Positions 1-7,926 of a stretch of 64,000 nt of DNA are shown one piece after another (within the stretch, counting starts at the first letter, position 1; each line of letters opens with the position of its first letter). The notes below the pieces were generated by a model, which was given only the letters and a program-made list of their open reading frames with translations, made no database searches and was not told where the DNA came from. Source of the DNA: Acidobacteriota bacterium (lineage in GTDB: Bacteria; Acidobacteriota; Blastocatellia; Pyrinomonadales; Pyrinomonadaceae); the NCBI GenBank assembly GCA_016715115.1, contig JADKBM010000011.1, positions 248,001-312,000 of the forward strand, read 5' to 3'. The position numbers were made by a program, and so were the translations under genes.

Positions 1-243
1 ACAAAGGGTTTTTCCGACGGGCCTACCCCTGTCGGCGGGGCCGGCAATGACCTCTTTTCACTCGGCGCGACGATGTACTTTCTTCTCACTGGACGGGTCT
101 ATGACGCGCAGCTCCCTGTTGCAATCCAAAAACGGCGGAAGAGGGTTCCCAAAGCGCTCGTCAAACTAACGATGGATCTGCTCGAGAGTCGCTGCGTCAC
201 CGCCAGCGACGCGCTTGAACGTTTATTGAGCCTTGGGTTATAG
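1..243 (+). CDS. Ser/Thr protein kinase, C-terminal fragment (runs off window start)
   Basis: The first frame is open from base 1 to a TAG at 241-243 and gives 80 residues. It contains DLFSLGATMYFLLTG, which matches kinase subdomain IX and its following helix (usual form D-x-[FY]-S-L-G), followed by a short helical tail like subdomains X-XI. The ATP-binding and catalytic loops lie upstream, outside the window. The protein stops soon after the kinase fold, so it has no C-terminal membrane or TPR part, unlike the next kinase. Its last 6 bases overlap the end of the convergent kinase gene on the other strand. The kinase assignment is fairly safe; the substrate cannot be told. Confidence 0.75.
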   Translation, partial: TKGFSDGPTPVGGAGNDLFSLGATMYFLLTGRVYDAQLPVAIQKRRKRVPKALVKLTMDLLESRCVTASDALERLLSLGL

Positions 244-2772
244 CCGCGTACACCTGGCAATTTCGGCGAACGGTGAAGTTGCCCGGATCTCGGCGACAAT
301 GGGATCGGTCACCCAACCGGGCAGCGATGGGAATTTCTCGTCGCACGACCGCTTGAGTTGCCGGATCGTATTCTTGTAGTCACCCATTCCAAGATAGATC
401 AGTGCTGACTCTTGTGACGGAACATAGACCTTTTCGAGGGCGGAGACTCGACCGAGATCTGAAATTACCGCGCGTGCTTTGTCGTTCCGGCCGAGTTTGC
501 CGAGGGCATAGCCATAAGGAGCGCCAGCGTAGATCTTCTGCAAATCTTTACCGTTCTCGTAGATCGGGCCAATTATGGCCAGCGCTTCTTCATACCTTTG
601 GGTCGCCAGAAGATGGAAGGTACGAAGATACGCTACCCTTTGATTGTCTGGGTTCTTTGCTTCTAACTCTGTGAGAATATCCGCCATTTTCCCGAAATCG
701 CCCATCCGGTAATAAATCTGCGCGAGCTCAACTTCCGAAACAAAGGACACCGGGTCGCGCCGTCGAATCTCGTTTGCCTGTTCGAGAGCCTCATCGAATC
801 TTGACTGGAAGACGAGCACGTTGATCAACCCACTCCTTGCACGAATGAAATCGGAATCAAGTTCGAGCGCCCGTCGAAAGCTCCGTTCAGCTTCTTCCCA
901 AGTCCATTCGTATTTCAACGCAATTAACCCGAGCGAATACTGGGCGTCGGGAAGGAACGGATCAAGCTCAAGAGCTTGCGCCGCGCAGGATTTTGCATCG
1001 CGAATCAGAAAATGCGGAGATCTTGCCCGCGGAGCGCCCGGCACGCTTTTGCCGAGGTAAGCTTCCGCGAGGCCCGCCCAAGCTTTCGCGTAGTTGAGAT
1101 CCAAATCCTTGGCCTTCACGAAGTTCTCAATTGCGTCGTCCAATCGGTCCCGATCCCTCAATTGAATCCGTGCGATATCATAGAATCGCTTTGCCTCGGA
1201 ACTGGTCGTTTCAGGCCTTGCAACCGCCCGGCGATCCTCAGCAGGGATCGTTCTGATGATACGACCGAGAATCCGCATCGAGATATCCTCCGGGATTCCA
1301 AGTATTGAGTCGTCGTTCAAGGCATACTGACTCTCGTCAATATAGCTGCCATCAATGGAGCGGTAGATTTTTGTCGCAATTACCGAACCGTCGTTTGAAA
1401 GCGAACCGATTACAATCGCGTCAGCCGAAAGTTCGCTCGCGATCTTGGCCAAATCGAGATCGACTTCGGAATATCGACTTGTAAGAAAGCCGCTCTTGAG
1501 TGAGATGCTGTTGACTCTTGCAAGCCGGTCAATAATCGATTGGGAAACGCTTTCGGCCCGAGTCCGGCTTTCCTGCAATCCGTCTTCCGGTCGGAATGGC
1601 AGAACCGCGACAACTGGCTTCGCCGCTCGGACCGGAGAAAGGTAATACCCGATACCGAGTAACGCAACGATCAATATGAGGATCGGCACGATGAGGCCAA
1701 AACGCCACCAGGTAGTGCGAATCGATTCGGACTCGATACCGATCTGAACTTCCAGGCCTGATTCCGGTCGGACATCGCGATTCGGAGAAATGCAACGGTG
1801 CAACAGATTTCTTATGCGCTGATGGCTTGCGGTTTGGTCAGTTGGAATCTGAGGGATTCCGTTTATGATCGCCGCGATCGTCTCGGCTTGCGTGGGCCTT
1901 GAAAACGGGTTCTTGCCGGTCAGCATCTCGCAGAGGATGATGCCGAGGCTGAAGATGTCGCTGCGAAAGTCGAGTTTTTCGCCGCGGAGTTGCTCGGGCG
2001 ACATATAGGACACGGTGCCGATGATCAGGCCGTTGGTCGAGAAGCGGCTGTCGTCGTCGCCGGCCGGTTCGGCAAGCGGGTTGACGACCTTTGCGAGGCC
2101 GAAATCAAGGACCTTGATCGAACCGTCCGCAGTGACCATTATGTTTCCCGGCTTGAGATCGCGATGGATAACGCCGTGGGAGTGGGCGAAGGCGACCGCG
2201 CCGATGATCTGTTTCGCCAGCGATCGGAACTCGTCGATCCCCAACTTTCGTTCTTTCAAATACTCACCGAGGGTGACGCCTTTGATGTGCTGCATCACGA
2301 TGAACTGGTGTTGGCCGATATGTTCGAGCCCGTATACCGCGCAGATGTTGGGATGGTCGAGCGCGGCCGCCGCGCGGGCTTCCTTTTCGAGCCGACGTCG
2401 GGCGGTGCGGTCGTTTTCGAGGTCTTCCGAAAGGAACTTGAGCGCGACCGTTCGGTCGAGCCGTGTATCGACGGCGCGGTAGACTTCTCCCATTCCGCCA
2501 ACGCCGATCCGCTCCTCGATCACGTACGCGCCGATCGTCTTGCCGGCGAGATCATTATCGAGTTTGCGTTCAAGGGTTTTCAGGCCGGCATCGAAAACCG
2601 GTTCGTTGAGGAACGCCGAATCCGATTCGAAACTGTCGATCAGGGACTCGACATCCGACAAAAGGCGCTGATTCCCGGAACATTTAGATTCGAGGAATTC
2701 GCGCCTTCGCGCCGCCGGTATTTCGAGCGCCGCGTGAAAGACAGACTCAATTTCGTTCCAGTTTTCCTTCAT
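238..2772 (-). CDS. Receptor-type Ser/Thr protein kinase with TPR sensor domain
   Basis: 844 residues. An N-terminal segment of about 75 residues (W-x2-IE-x2-FHAALE, usual in acidobacterial kinases) precedes the kinase domain at about 83-345. The domain has glycine loop GVGGMGEVYRA (90-100), catalytic Lys112, HRDLKPGN (203-210), DFG (223-225) and SPE (258-260). One membrane span (about 358-378) follows, then a region resembling the FlgO-like domain (about 385-510) and several TPR units to the C terminus. It should sit in the inner membrane with the kinase in the cytoplasm and the TPR part outside. The start ATG overlaps the stop of the ECF sigma gene (ATGA, 2769-2772), so the two are translationally coupled. 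All catalytic residues are present, so activity is likely; the ligand and substrate are unknown. Confidence 0.93.
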   Translation of the reverse strand: MKENWNEIESVFHAALEIPAARRREFLESKCSGNQRLLSDVESLIDSFESDSAFLNEPVFDAGLKTLERKLDNDLAGKTIGAYVIEERIGVGGMGEVYRAVDTRLDRTVALKFLSEDLENDRTARRRLEKEARAAAALDHPNICAVYGLEHIGQHQFIVMQHIKGVTLGEYLKERKLGIDEFRSLAKQIIGAVAFAHSHGVIHRDLKPGNIMVTADGSIKVLDFGLAKVVNPLAEPAGDDDSRFSTNGLIIGTVSYMSPEQLRGEKLDFRSDIFSLGIILCEMLTGKNPFSRPTQAETIAAIINGIPQIPTDQTASHQRIRNLLHRCISPNRDVRPESGLEVQIGIESESIRTTWWRFGLIVPILILIVALLGIGYYLSPVRAAKPVVAVLPFRPEDGLQESRTRAESVSQSIIDRLARVNSISLKSGFLTSRYSEVDLDLAKIASELSADAIVIGSLSNDGSVIATKIYRSIDGSYIDESQYALNDDSILGIPEDISMRILGRIIRTIPAEDRRAVARPETTSSEAKRFYDIARIQLRDRDRLDDAIENFVKAKDLDLNYAKAWAGLAEAYLGKSVPGAPRARSPHFLIRDAKSCAAQALELDPFLPDAQYSLGLIALKYEWTWEEAERSFRRALELDSDFIRARSGLINVLVFQSRFDEALEQANEIRRRDPVSFVSEVELAQIYYRMGDFGKMADILTELEAKNPDNQRVAYLRTFHLLATQRYEEALAIIGPIYENGKDLQKIYAGAPYGYALGKLGRNDKARAVISDLGRVSALEKVYVPSQESALIYLGMGDYKNTIRQLKRSCDEKFPSLPGWVTDPIVAEIRATSPFAEIARCTRL

Positions 2773-3335
2773 CGAATCCGGTTCGCGAGCCAGGCGCGTG
2801 CCATATTCCAGTCGCGGTGCACGGTCATTTCCGAGATCTTGAGCACCGCCGCGGTCTCCGGAACCGTCAACCCGCCGTAGTAGCGCAGTTCGACAACCTT
2901 TGCCTTGCGCGGATCGAATTGCTCGAGTTCCGTGAGCGCTTCCTCAAGCGCGAGTATCTCGTCCGATTTTTCGTCGGAAATGACCATCGCGTCGCCAAGC
3001 GTGACGCGGATCGCCCCGCCGCCTCGTTTCTGACGGTTTCGATTGCGCAGATAGTTGAGCAGAAACTGGCGCATCACGATCGCCGCGATGCTGAAAAAAT
3101 GTGCCCGGTTCTGCCAGTCCACCTTTTTATGTTCGATCAGATGTAGATACGTTTCGTTGATCAGCGCCGCGGTTTCGATCGTGTTTCCGGGATTGACACG
3201 GCGTAGGTTCATTCGCGCGATGCGATGGAGTTCCTTTTCGACCATCGGCAACAGGAGTTCGAACGCGCCGGCGTCGCCATTGCCCCAATCGATCAGCAAC
3301 TGTGTGATTTCGGTGGAAGAGTGCATTTCGTTCAA
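2769..3335 (-). CDS. ECF-family RNA polymerase sigma factor (Sigma70_ECF, acidobacterial/planctomycete type)
   Basis: 188 residues with a sigma region 2 in the first half (AALINETYLHLIEHKKVDW, then the helix with HFFSIAAIVMRQFLLNYLR) and a sigma region 4 helix-turn-helix at the end (LTVPETAAVLKISEMTVHRDW). This is the subfamily in which the sigma gene directly precedes a Ser/Thr kinase, as here. No anti-sigma factor is adjacent. In this family the linked kinase is thought to control the sigma factor, which fits the 4-bp overlap with the downstream kinase. ATG at 3335 is chosen; an ATG three codons later is also possible. Confidence 0.92.
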   Translation of the reverse strand: MNEMHSSTEITQLLIDWGNGDAGAFELLLPMVEKELHRIARMNLRRVNPGNTIETAALINETYLHLIEHKKVDWQNRAHFFSIAAIVMRQFLLNYLRNRNRQKRGGGAIRVTLGDAMVISDEKSDEILALEEALTELEQFDPRKAKVVELRYYGGLTVPETAAVLKISEMTVHRDWNMARAWLANRIR

Positions 3336-3527
3336 GCGAAGTCAAAAAAACTGCCGTTGCGGCGTTAGTTATCGAGACGAAACGGTGTTCGTAAAGACAA
3401 CGGACAATGTTTGATTGACTTGTTGAACAGTTATAGCCCGATTTCGCGGTTCGCGCAAGAAGTATTTTGATCTAAACAGTTACAAATGAAAGCTTTTACG
3501 CCACAGATCGCGTTCGAGGAGTTGAGA

Positions 3528-3941
3528 ATGACCGAGCGGCCTAAGAATGAAAAGAATGACAGCCGTAACCTGGCAGACAATTTGCGCGACGGCTTGGCCG
3601 TGATCCTGGCGATAGTCTTTATCGCGCTTTACGCCGCCGCGTTCGCTGGAAAACTTGATCCGCTGAAAGACAGCACGATGCTGATGCGGATCGAGCCCGT
3701 GATCTTTATCCTGATCGGTTTCATTTTCGCGCGGATCCCGCAACGTAACACCGAACGGGCGCTAAGTGCGGAGATCGCGCGGCAAACCCAACGCGCCGAC
3801 GCCGCGCAGTTCGCGAAAGAAACCGCGATGATGGAACGGGAAGTCATCGAGGAAAGGCTCAAGAATGTGCGGATCGCGCTCGAGAGCGGCGAATCGAAAT
3901 CGACTGCGGATAAATCGTTGATAAGAATTTTGGAGTCTTGA
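3528..3941 (+). CDS. Small two-span membrane protein with C-terminal coiled coil
   Basis: 137 residues, not a family I recognise. There are two hydrophobic segments (about 21-41 and 54-69), then a charged Ala/Glu/Arg-rich stretch to about residue 120 that looks like a coiled coil. An upstream in-frame ATG at 3486 would add 14 residues, but the ATG at 3528 has GAGGAG (3516-3521) six bases before it, so it is preferred. The gene is divergent from the sigma/kinase pair across a roughly 190-bp intergenic region. Its stop lies within about 50 bp of the urocanase remnant. It could be a local partner of the sigma/kinase pair, but nothing beyond position supports that. Confidence 0.7.
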   Translation: MTERPKNEKNDSRNLADNLRDGLAVILAIVFIALYAAAFAGKLDPLKDSTMLMRIEPVIFILIGFIFARIPQRNTERALSAEIARQTQRADAAQFAKETAMMEREVIEERLKNVRIALESGESKSTADKSLIRILES

Positions 3942-3991
3942 TGGTCCTGATCCTTGATGACTTCAAGAGGACAGATTCCCTAATAAATCAG

Positions 3992-4723
3992 AAGTTCCCT
4001 AATCAAACCGAATACGAAAAACGTGCGATGGATTCGATGGCACGGCACGTTGAAGCAATGCTCGAATATCAACGGCGTGGAAAATGCGTTCGATTATCCG
4101 GGTTTTGTGCCGGCGTATATTCGTCCGCTTTTTTGCGAACGCAAAGGTCCGTTTCGTTGGGTAGCACTTTCGGGCGACAAGAAAGACATCTACAAAACCG
4201 ACCAGGCGATGATGGCCTTATTTCCCGACAACGACCATTTGTGCAAATTGCTGACGATGGCACAAGAGCAGGTTGAGTTCCAAGGTATGCCCGCACGGAT
4301 TTGCTGGCTCGGCTACGGCGACCGTGCGAAAGCAGGTTTGAAGTTGAACGAATTAGTCGGAAACGGAACGCTCAAAGCACCGATTGTGATTGGCAGAGAC
4401 CATCTCGATTGCGGTTCGGACGCTTCGCCCAACCGCGAAACCGAAGCGATGAAAGACGGCTCGGACGCAATCGCGGATTGGGTTTATCTCAACGCGATGA
4501 TCAACGGTTCTCGCTCCACCACGGCGGCGGAGTCGGCATCTGCTATTCGCTCCACGCCGGACAAGTAATCGTCGCCGACGGAACGCCCGAAGCGGCTCGG
4601 AGAATTGAACGGGTTTTAACCACCGACCCCGGAATGGGCGTAGTCAGGCACGTTGACGCGGGTTATGATGAGGCGATTGATTCTGCGAGTGAGAATGGTG
4701 TTAAGATTCCGATGAAAAAGTAA
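3992..4723 (+). pseudogene. hutU: Urocanate hydratase (hutU), decayed C-terminal part
   Basis: Two reading frames together spell the C-terminal third of urocanase. Recognisable pieces are YEKRAMDSMARHVEAML near 4000-4060, VENAFDYPGFVPAYIRPLF from about 4080, FQGMPARICWLGYGDRAKAG, the strongly conserved APIVIGRDHLDCGS and SPNRETEAMKDGSDAIADW, then HHGGGVGICYSLHAGQV and the C terminus at 4723. The frame changes near 4080, where about 20 residues of the family are missing. It changes again near 4505, where the TASGASWV-type stretch (about 8 residues) is lost. The N-terminal two thirds are absent. Both losses look like small deletions, so this is a relic and cannot encode the histidine-degradation enzyme. 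No other hut gene is nearby. Its last 78 bp recur at 7634-7711. Confidence 0.88.
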
Positions 4724-4756
4724 TTAATAATGATCTGTTCATTACGATTAAATGAT

Positions 4757-5338
4757 TCAATTAAGTCGATTGTTTTCTTTAACTTTTCGTAAGTTTACTG
4801 GTAAGAACATATCAATTTCTTTGTCTGAGAAAGTTAATTCTTCATTCACTTGTAAAGCTTTTGATGCTTCTTTATATGCTTTACTTATAGTTCTAGGGCT
4901 GCCTTTATACACTCCAGCGAGACTTTCTTGCAAAACATCTCTTTTTTGAATAACTTCATCAAGTGTCAATACATTAGCGTTCAGGTCAGTTAATAAAGAT
5001 AAATAATTTTCCCTGATACCCCACAAATCCGATGCAGAATCGGAATGTTTTTGAGCAATTTCACCCAAGTCATATCCTTTCACAAATGCGTTAATTCCAA
5101 ACAGGGTCGCGGATAATAATGCTGTTATAATCCCAATTATGTGATTTTCCCCAAAAACCGCGATAAGAACTCCTGTTGTTGTTAATGCAGAAAGCACAAT
5201 CTGAGATATCTTAATTGAATTGTGCCTTCTTGAAATAATATCCGCACATTTTTCATGCGTCTTATGCGAATAAACCACTCGACCGAAACACTCCCTAATT
5301 TGTGCTTCAATGACTTTAATCTGGGAATCTGTGTCCAT
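4757..5338 (-). CDS. SLATT-domain 2TM protein (predicted CBASS effector)
   Basis: 193 residues. A helical N-terminal part contains RECFGRVVYSHKTHEKCADI, followed by two close membrane spans (about 44-62 and 66-86) and a long helical C-terminal region. This is the layout of SLATT proteins (SMODS- and SLOG-associating two-TM effectors), probably the SLATT_5 type. In such systems the protein is predicted to open membrane pores when it senses a cyclic nucleotide made by the partner enzyme, killing or arresting an infected cell. The start at 5338 is supported by a GGAGAG motif about six bases upstream; the frame extends further up, but that part is shadow of the partner gene. It overlaps the 3' end of the CD-NTase gene by 23 bp, so the two form one operon. 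Confidence 0.85.
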   Translation of the reverse strand: MDTDSQIKVIEAQIRECFGRVVYSHKTHEKCADIISRRHNSIKISQIVLSALTTTGVLIAVFGENHIIGIITALLSATLFGINAFVKGYDLGEIAQKHSDSASDLWGIRENYLSLLTDLNANVLTLDEVIQKRDVLQESLAGVYKGSPRTISKAYKEASKALQVNEELTFSDKEIDMFLPVNLRKVKENNRLN

Positions 5339-6194
5339 AAATTTCTCTCCACTTTTGTTTGCAAGACCATTCTTTACTTTCACTATCAAGTTTAATTGCT
5401 TCCAATGATTTATTAAATGCAATTGTTGCCTTATATCTAAAATTGTCGGGATTATAAATAACTTGACTGCTTCCAATTGCATACCAAATTGATTTAGATG
5501 TTTCTTGATTCTTTAGATACGCAAAAAAATCCCTACTCATCCAATCGTAATAGAGATAAGACTGATCTTTATTACTCCAATTCGTCAAAAACCGATAGGC
5601 TAAAGTATCAATCAATAATCCATTTATTGGAACGCTACAGAAGAATTTCCAAGCCCTTGCCATTCGGCATAGACGACGTAAATTATTATTTGTTAAGTTA
5701 TCACCACTTGAAACAGCCTCAATTTCAGGAACTGGATTTGTCTTTTTCCAAGAACCACCGCTATTTGAATCCGCAAACGTATAAGAACCATCTGTATTCT
5801 TAAAAGCTGGTAAAACTTCAAATTGTGATTTGTCCGAAAAAGCAACCTGAATAATTTGACCGTCACCTCTTAATGAAGTGGTGGAATAAGTTTTAGCTAT
5901 CGAATTTTTTATTGATTGCAAAAGGGCAGATTGACCATTGCCGAGATACTCGTTGTATTTGTTGTAGATGGACCAAGGCATTTCAAATAACATGTCAATA
6001 TCGCTGACCCATCCGTTGGCTGTATTTCGACCATATGAACCAACGTAACGTCCGCCTGAAGTCGTATCCATATCCCAATAATCCTTGTTTAGCCTTTTAC
6101 ATATCGCTAGATAACGAGTAGATATTGTTGATCGTTTATTACTGCTAATTCTTAGGTCATCACAGAAAGCATTGAAGTTGGTTGAAACGCTCAT
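5316..6194 (-). CDS. CD-NTase / SMODS-type nucleotidyltransferase (CBASS cyclic nucleotide synthase)
   Basis: 292 residues. The nucleotidyltransferase core has the GS motif at Gly52-Ser53 (VGSYGRNTANGWVSDIDML) with metal-binding Asp65 and Asp67. A third acidic residue lies in FEVLPAF (Glu126, where many relatives have Asp). A helical C-terminal half (NLTNNNLRRLCRMARAWK onward) matches the SMODS fold. Family members make cyclic di- or trinucleotides when phage infection is sensed and activate the linked effector, here the SLATT protein. No Cap2/Cap3 ubiquitin-like or HORMA/TRIP13 genes are present, so this would be a minimal type I arrangement. The gene is intact, AT-rich and unlike its genomic surroundings in codon use. 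Confidence 0.87.
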   Translation of the reverse strand: MSVSTNFNAFCDDLRISSNKRSTISTRYLAICKRLNKDYWDMDTTSGGRYVGSYGRNTANGWVSDIDMLFEMPWSIYNKYNEYLGNGQSALLQSIKNSIAKTYSTTSLRGDGQIIQVAFSDKSQFEVLPAFKNTDGSYTFADSNSGGSWKKTNPVPEIEAVSSGDNLTNNNLRRLCRMARAWKFFCSVPINGLLIDTLAYRFLTNWSNKDQSYLYYDWMSRDFFAYLKNQETSKSIWYAIGSSQVIYNPDNFRYKATIAFNKSLEAIKLDSESKEWSCKQKWREIYGHRFPD

Positions 6195-6224
6195 AATTGA
6201 TGTTCTTAATGGAAATCACCACAG

Positions 6225-6401
6225 GTGAAGTTGGATTTTCTTATTTCTTTCAATTCTGCGGAGTATTATACGCAAACCGCTGACAGTTTGGGGCGAACTT
6301 TGGATAATCTTGAAAGAGATATTCGCACCGTTGCAAGCGACGTTGTTGGCGTTGGCGATTCGGCGGAAGTTTATGCGTTGAGGATAATTGTTAATGGTTA
6401 A
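6225..6401 (+). pseudogene. Short gene remnant carrying repeat copy A (6291-6382)
   Basis: A GTG-started frame of 58 codons includes SLGRTLDNLERDIRTVASDV and VGVGDSAEVYALR. I do not recognise the family. The segment 6291-6382 recurs imperfectly at 7532-7618, where a 5-bp deletion and an in-frame stop break it. One copy therefore lies on each side of the DUF808 gene. The frame reads like the C-terminal end of a real protein whose upstream part has been lost, but no start signal is convincing. Confidence 0.35.
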
Positions 6402-6472
6402 TTATTAATTGTTAATGCTCCAAAATCGCAATTCATCATTAACAATTAACCATTTACAATTAACAATTAGAG
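6386..6472. repeat. Heptamer-phased inverted repeat (GTTAATG / ATTAATT words)
   Basis: The left arm (about 6386-6417) reads as GTTAATG-GTTAATT-ATTAATT-GTTAATG. The right arm (about 6436-6469) is its approximate reverse complement, built of CATTAAC and AATTAAC words, with a loop of about 18 bases. The stem could act as a terminator at the end of the minus-strand DUF808 gene, whose stop codon is at 6476. It is the AT-rich member of the array family found throughout the window. Confidence 0.75.
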
Positions 6473-6475
6473 AAG

Positions 6476-7351
6476 TCAGCTTTCGGTTTTACGAAATGAT
6501 GAAATAACTTTTTTGATTATCGTTACCGCACCGACCGCAATCAGACCGGCGATAATTCCAAAGAGGGCTTCTTTAATAATCGAAGGAACCTGCGGCAGAA
6601 GATGATGGAGAAAGTCTATGTTATGAGCAAAAATTCCTCCGGCGACAAGAATCAGAGCAATTGTGCCGACGACGCTTAACAGACGGATAATCTTAGGCAA
6701 CAAATTGACCAAAAATTGTCCAAATTTGGCGGAAAATCCTTTGTTTTCGGGCGAACCGATGATTTTATAGCCGATATCATCCATTCTGACAATCATGGCG
6801 ACCAGTCCGTAGACGCCGACCGTCGCAATCAAAGCGACGATAGAAACAGTAAGTATTTGAGTTGTCAGCGGCTTGTCCAAAACAGTTCCCAACGCGATGA
6901 TTACTATTTCAACCGACAAAATAAAATCGGTTGAGATCGCTGATTTAATCTTTGACTTTTCTTCCGCCTCGCTGTCTTCGGGATGTGGTTCTGAGACGGG
7001 ATGAGAATGATCGTTGCGATGAAATATCCAATGAAGGATTTTTTCAACGCCTTCATACGCCAAATAAATTCCTCCTACCAGCAACGCGATAATGATCGCC
7101 GGCGGAAAGATCACGTTTAAGATAAATGCTAACGGAACAATGATGAGTTTGTTAATGAATGAGCCTTTAGTGATTGCCCACAAAACAGGCAGTTCACGCG
7201 AAGAAACAAAACCCGTCGCTTTTTCCGCATTGACCGCGAGATCATCACCCAATATTCCCGCTGTTTTTTTCGTGGCGATTTTGCTGGCTAAAGCAACATC
7301 GTCCATCAACATAGCAATATCATCTAAAACTGCAAAAATACCTGATGCCAT
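6476..7351 (-). CDS. DUF808 family inner-membrane protein (YedI-like)
   Basis: 291 residues from the ATG at 7351, which gives the family-typical beginning MASGIFAVLDDIAMLMDDVA. A TTG 57 bases upstream would add 19 atypical residues. Several membrane spans surround a His- and acid-rich loop (HRNDHSHPVSEPHPEDSEAE at about 131-150). The segment STDFILSVEIVIIALGTV is characteristic of DUF808. The biochemical role of the family is unknown to me. The gene is AT-rich like the adjacent CBASS pair and is on the same strand, but about 280 bp and a hairpin separate them, so a shared function is not shown. No clear Shine-Dalgarno motif precedes the start. Confidence 0.85.
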   Translation of the reverse strand: MASGIFAVLDDIAMLMDDVALASKIATKKTAGILGDDLAVNAEKATGFVSSRELPVLWAITKGSFINKLIIVPLAFILNVIFPPAIIIALLVGGIYLAYEGVEKILHWIFHRNDHSHPVSEPHPEDSEAEEKSKIKSAISTDFILSVEIVIIALGTVLDKPLTTQILTVSIVALIATVGVYGLVAMIVRMDDIGYKIIGSPENKGFSAKFGQFLVNLLPKIIRLLSVVGTIALILVAGGIFAHNIDFLHHLLPQVPSIIKEALFGIIAGLIAVGAVTIIKKVISSFRKTES

Positions 7352-7531
7352 ATGTTTGTTAAAATCTAGGTTACGAAAATATTCCGGGATTTCCAATCCC
7401 TTCACCAAAGATAGGATTGATTTTAGATTGCAAAGGTATATAAATCACGGCGAAGTTATTAAACTCTCTCTTAAGCTATTTTCAATTAATAAACCTTTCA
7501 GAACGTCAGATACTGAACCGATAAATTGGCT

Positions 7532-7618
7532 GGGCGAACTTTGGATAATCTTGGAAAAGATATTCGCAGCAAGCGGCGTTGTTGGCGTTGGCGATTCGAC
7601 GTAAGTCTATGCGGTGAG
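7532..7618. repeat. Imperfect copy B of the 6291-6382 remnant
   Basis: It matches 6291-6382 from GGGCGAACTTTGGATAATCT through GTTGTTGGCGTTGGCGATTC. It has lost five bases (CCGTT) near position 7569 and has acquired a TAA, so it cannot encode the same peptide. It lies directly before the second hutU 3' end. Confidence 0.7.
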
Positions 7619-7625
7619 TTGTGAA

Positions 7626-7724
7626 ATGCGAAAGGGCGTAGTCAGGCACGTTTACAAGGATTATGATGAGGCGAGTGAATTTGTGGGGGAGAATGGTGTG
7701 AAAGTTCCGATAAGGAACCTCTGA
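7626..7724 (+). pseudogene. hutU: Second copy of the hutU 3' end
   Basis: Reading from 7626 gives KGVVRHVYKDYDEASEFVGE and then NGVKVPIRNL and a stop. This parallels the urocanase C terminus (GVVRHVDAGYDEAIDSASEN and GVKIP) at 4636-4713. The 78-bp aligned part has no gaps, and most differences are single-base changes. No further hutU sequence lies upstream. Between 7352 and 7926 I see no intact gene: only copy B of the remnant, this hutU end and a GC-rich stretch with a short GGGG/CCCC hairpin followed by TTTT near 7761-7778. Confidence 0.75.
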
Positions 7725-7926
7725 TTTAGCGTCTATGTGTTCTTTGATAGTGAGCATTCCGGGGGTGACGCCCCTTTTCCAGTCTCTTGGTGAGATATTC
7801 GGGCTAAATCCTAAGGACTCAAGTGCCGCCTTGGGATGGGCGGGAGACGGCGGTCTCAAATCCAGCATTTTGAAGTTGACCGCGAAAAGACGTTAAAAAA
7901 CGCGAAAACGAACGTCTGGCTGCGTA

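Larger units (their letters stand above)
4724..7633. other. AT-rich foreign island with CBASS-like module, bounded by hutU 3'-end copies
   Basis: Base composition changes abruptly to AT-rich here and returns to the GC-rich background before lptD. The island holds a CD-NTase/SLATT pair and a DUF808 gene, all on the minus strand, plus short broken fragments. The 78-bp end of hutU lies immediately on both sides (4636-4713 and 7634-7711, same orientation, about 65 of 78 bases identical by hand alignment). That arrangement resembles the duplicated gene end left by integration, or an old tandem duplication. I see no integrase or transposase, so mobility is inferred only from composition, content and flanking repeats. 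Confidence 0.55.

Noticed and set aside
4724..7633. Insertion sequence or prophage
   Set aside because: No transposase, integrase or phage gene and no terminal inverted repeats; only flanking hutU ends and composition suggest transfer.
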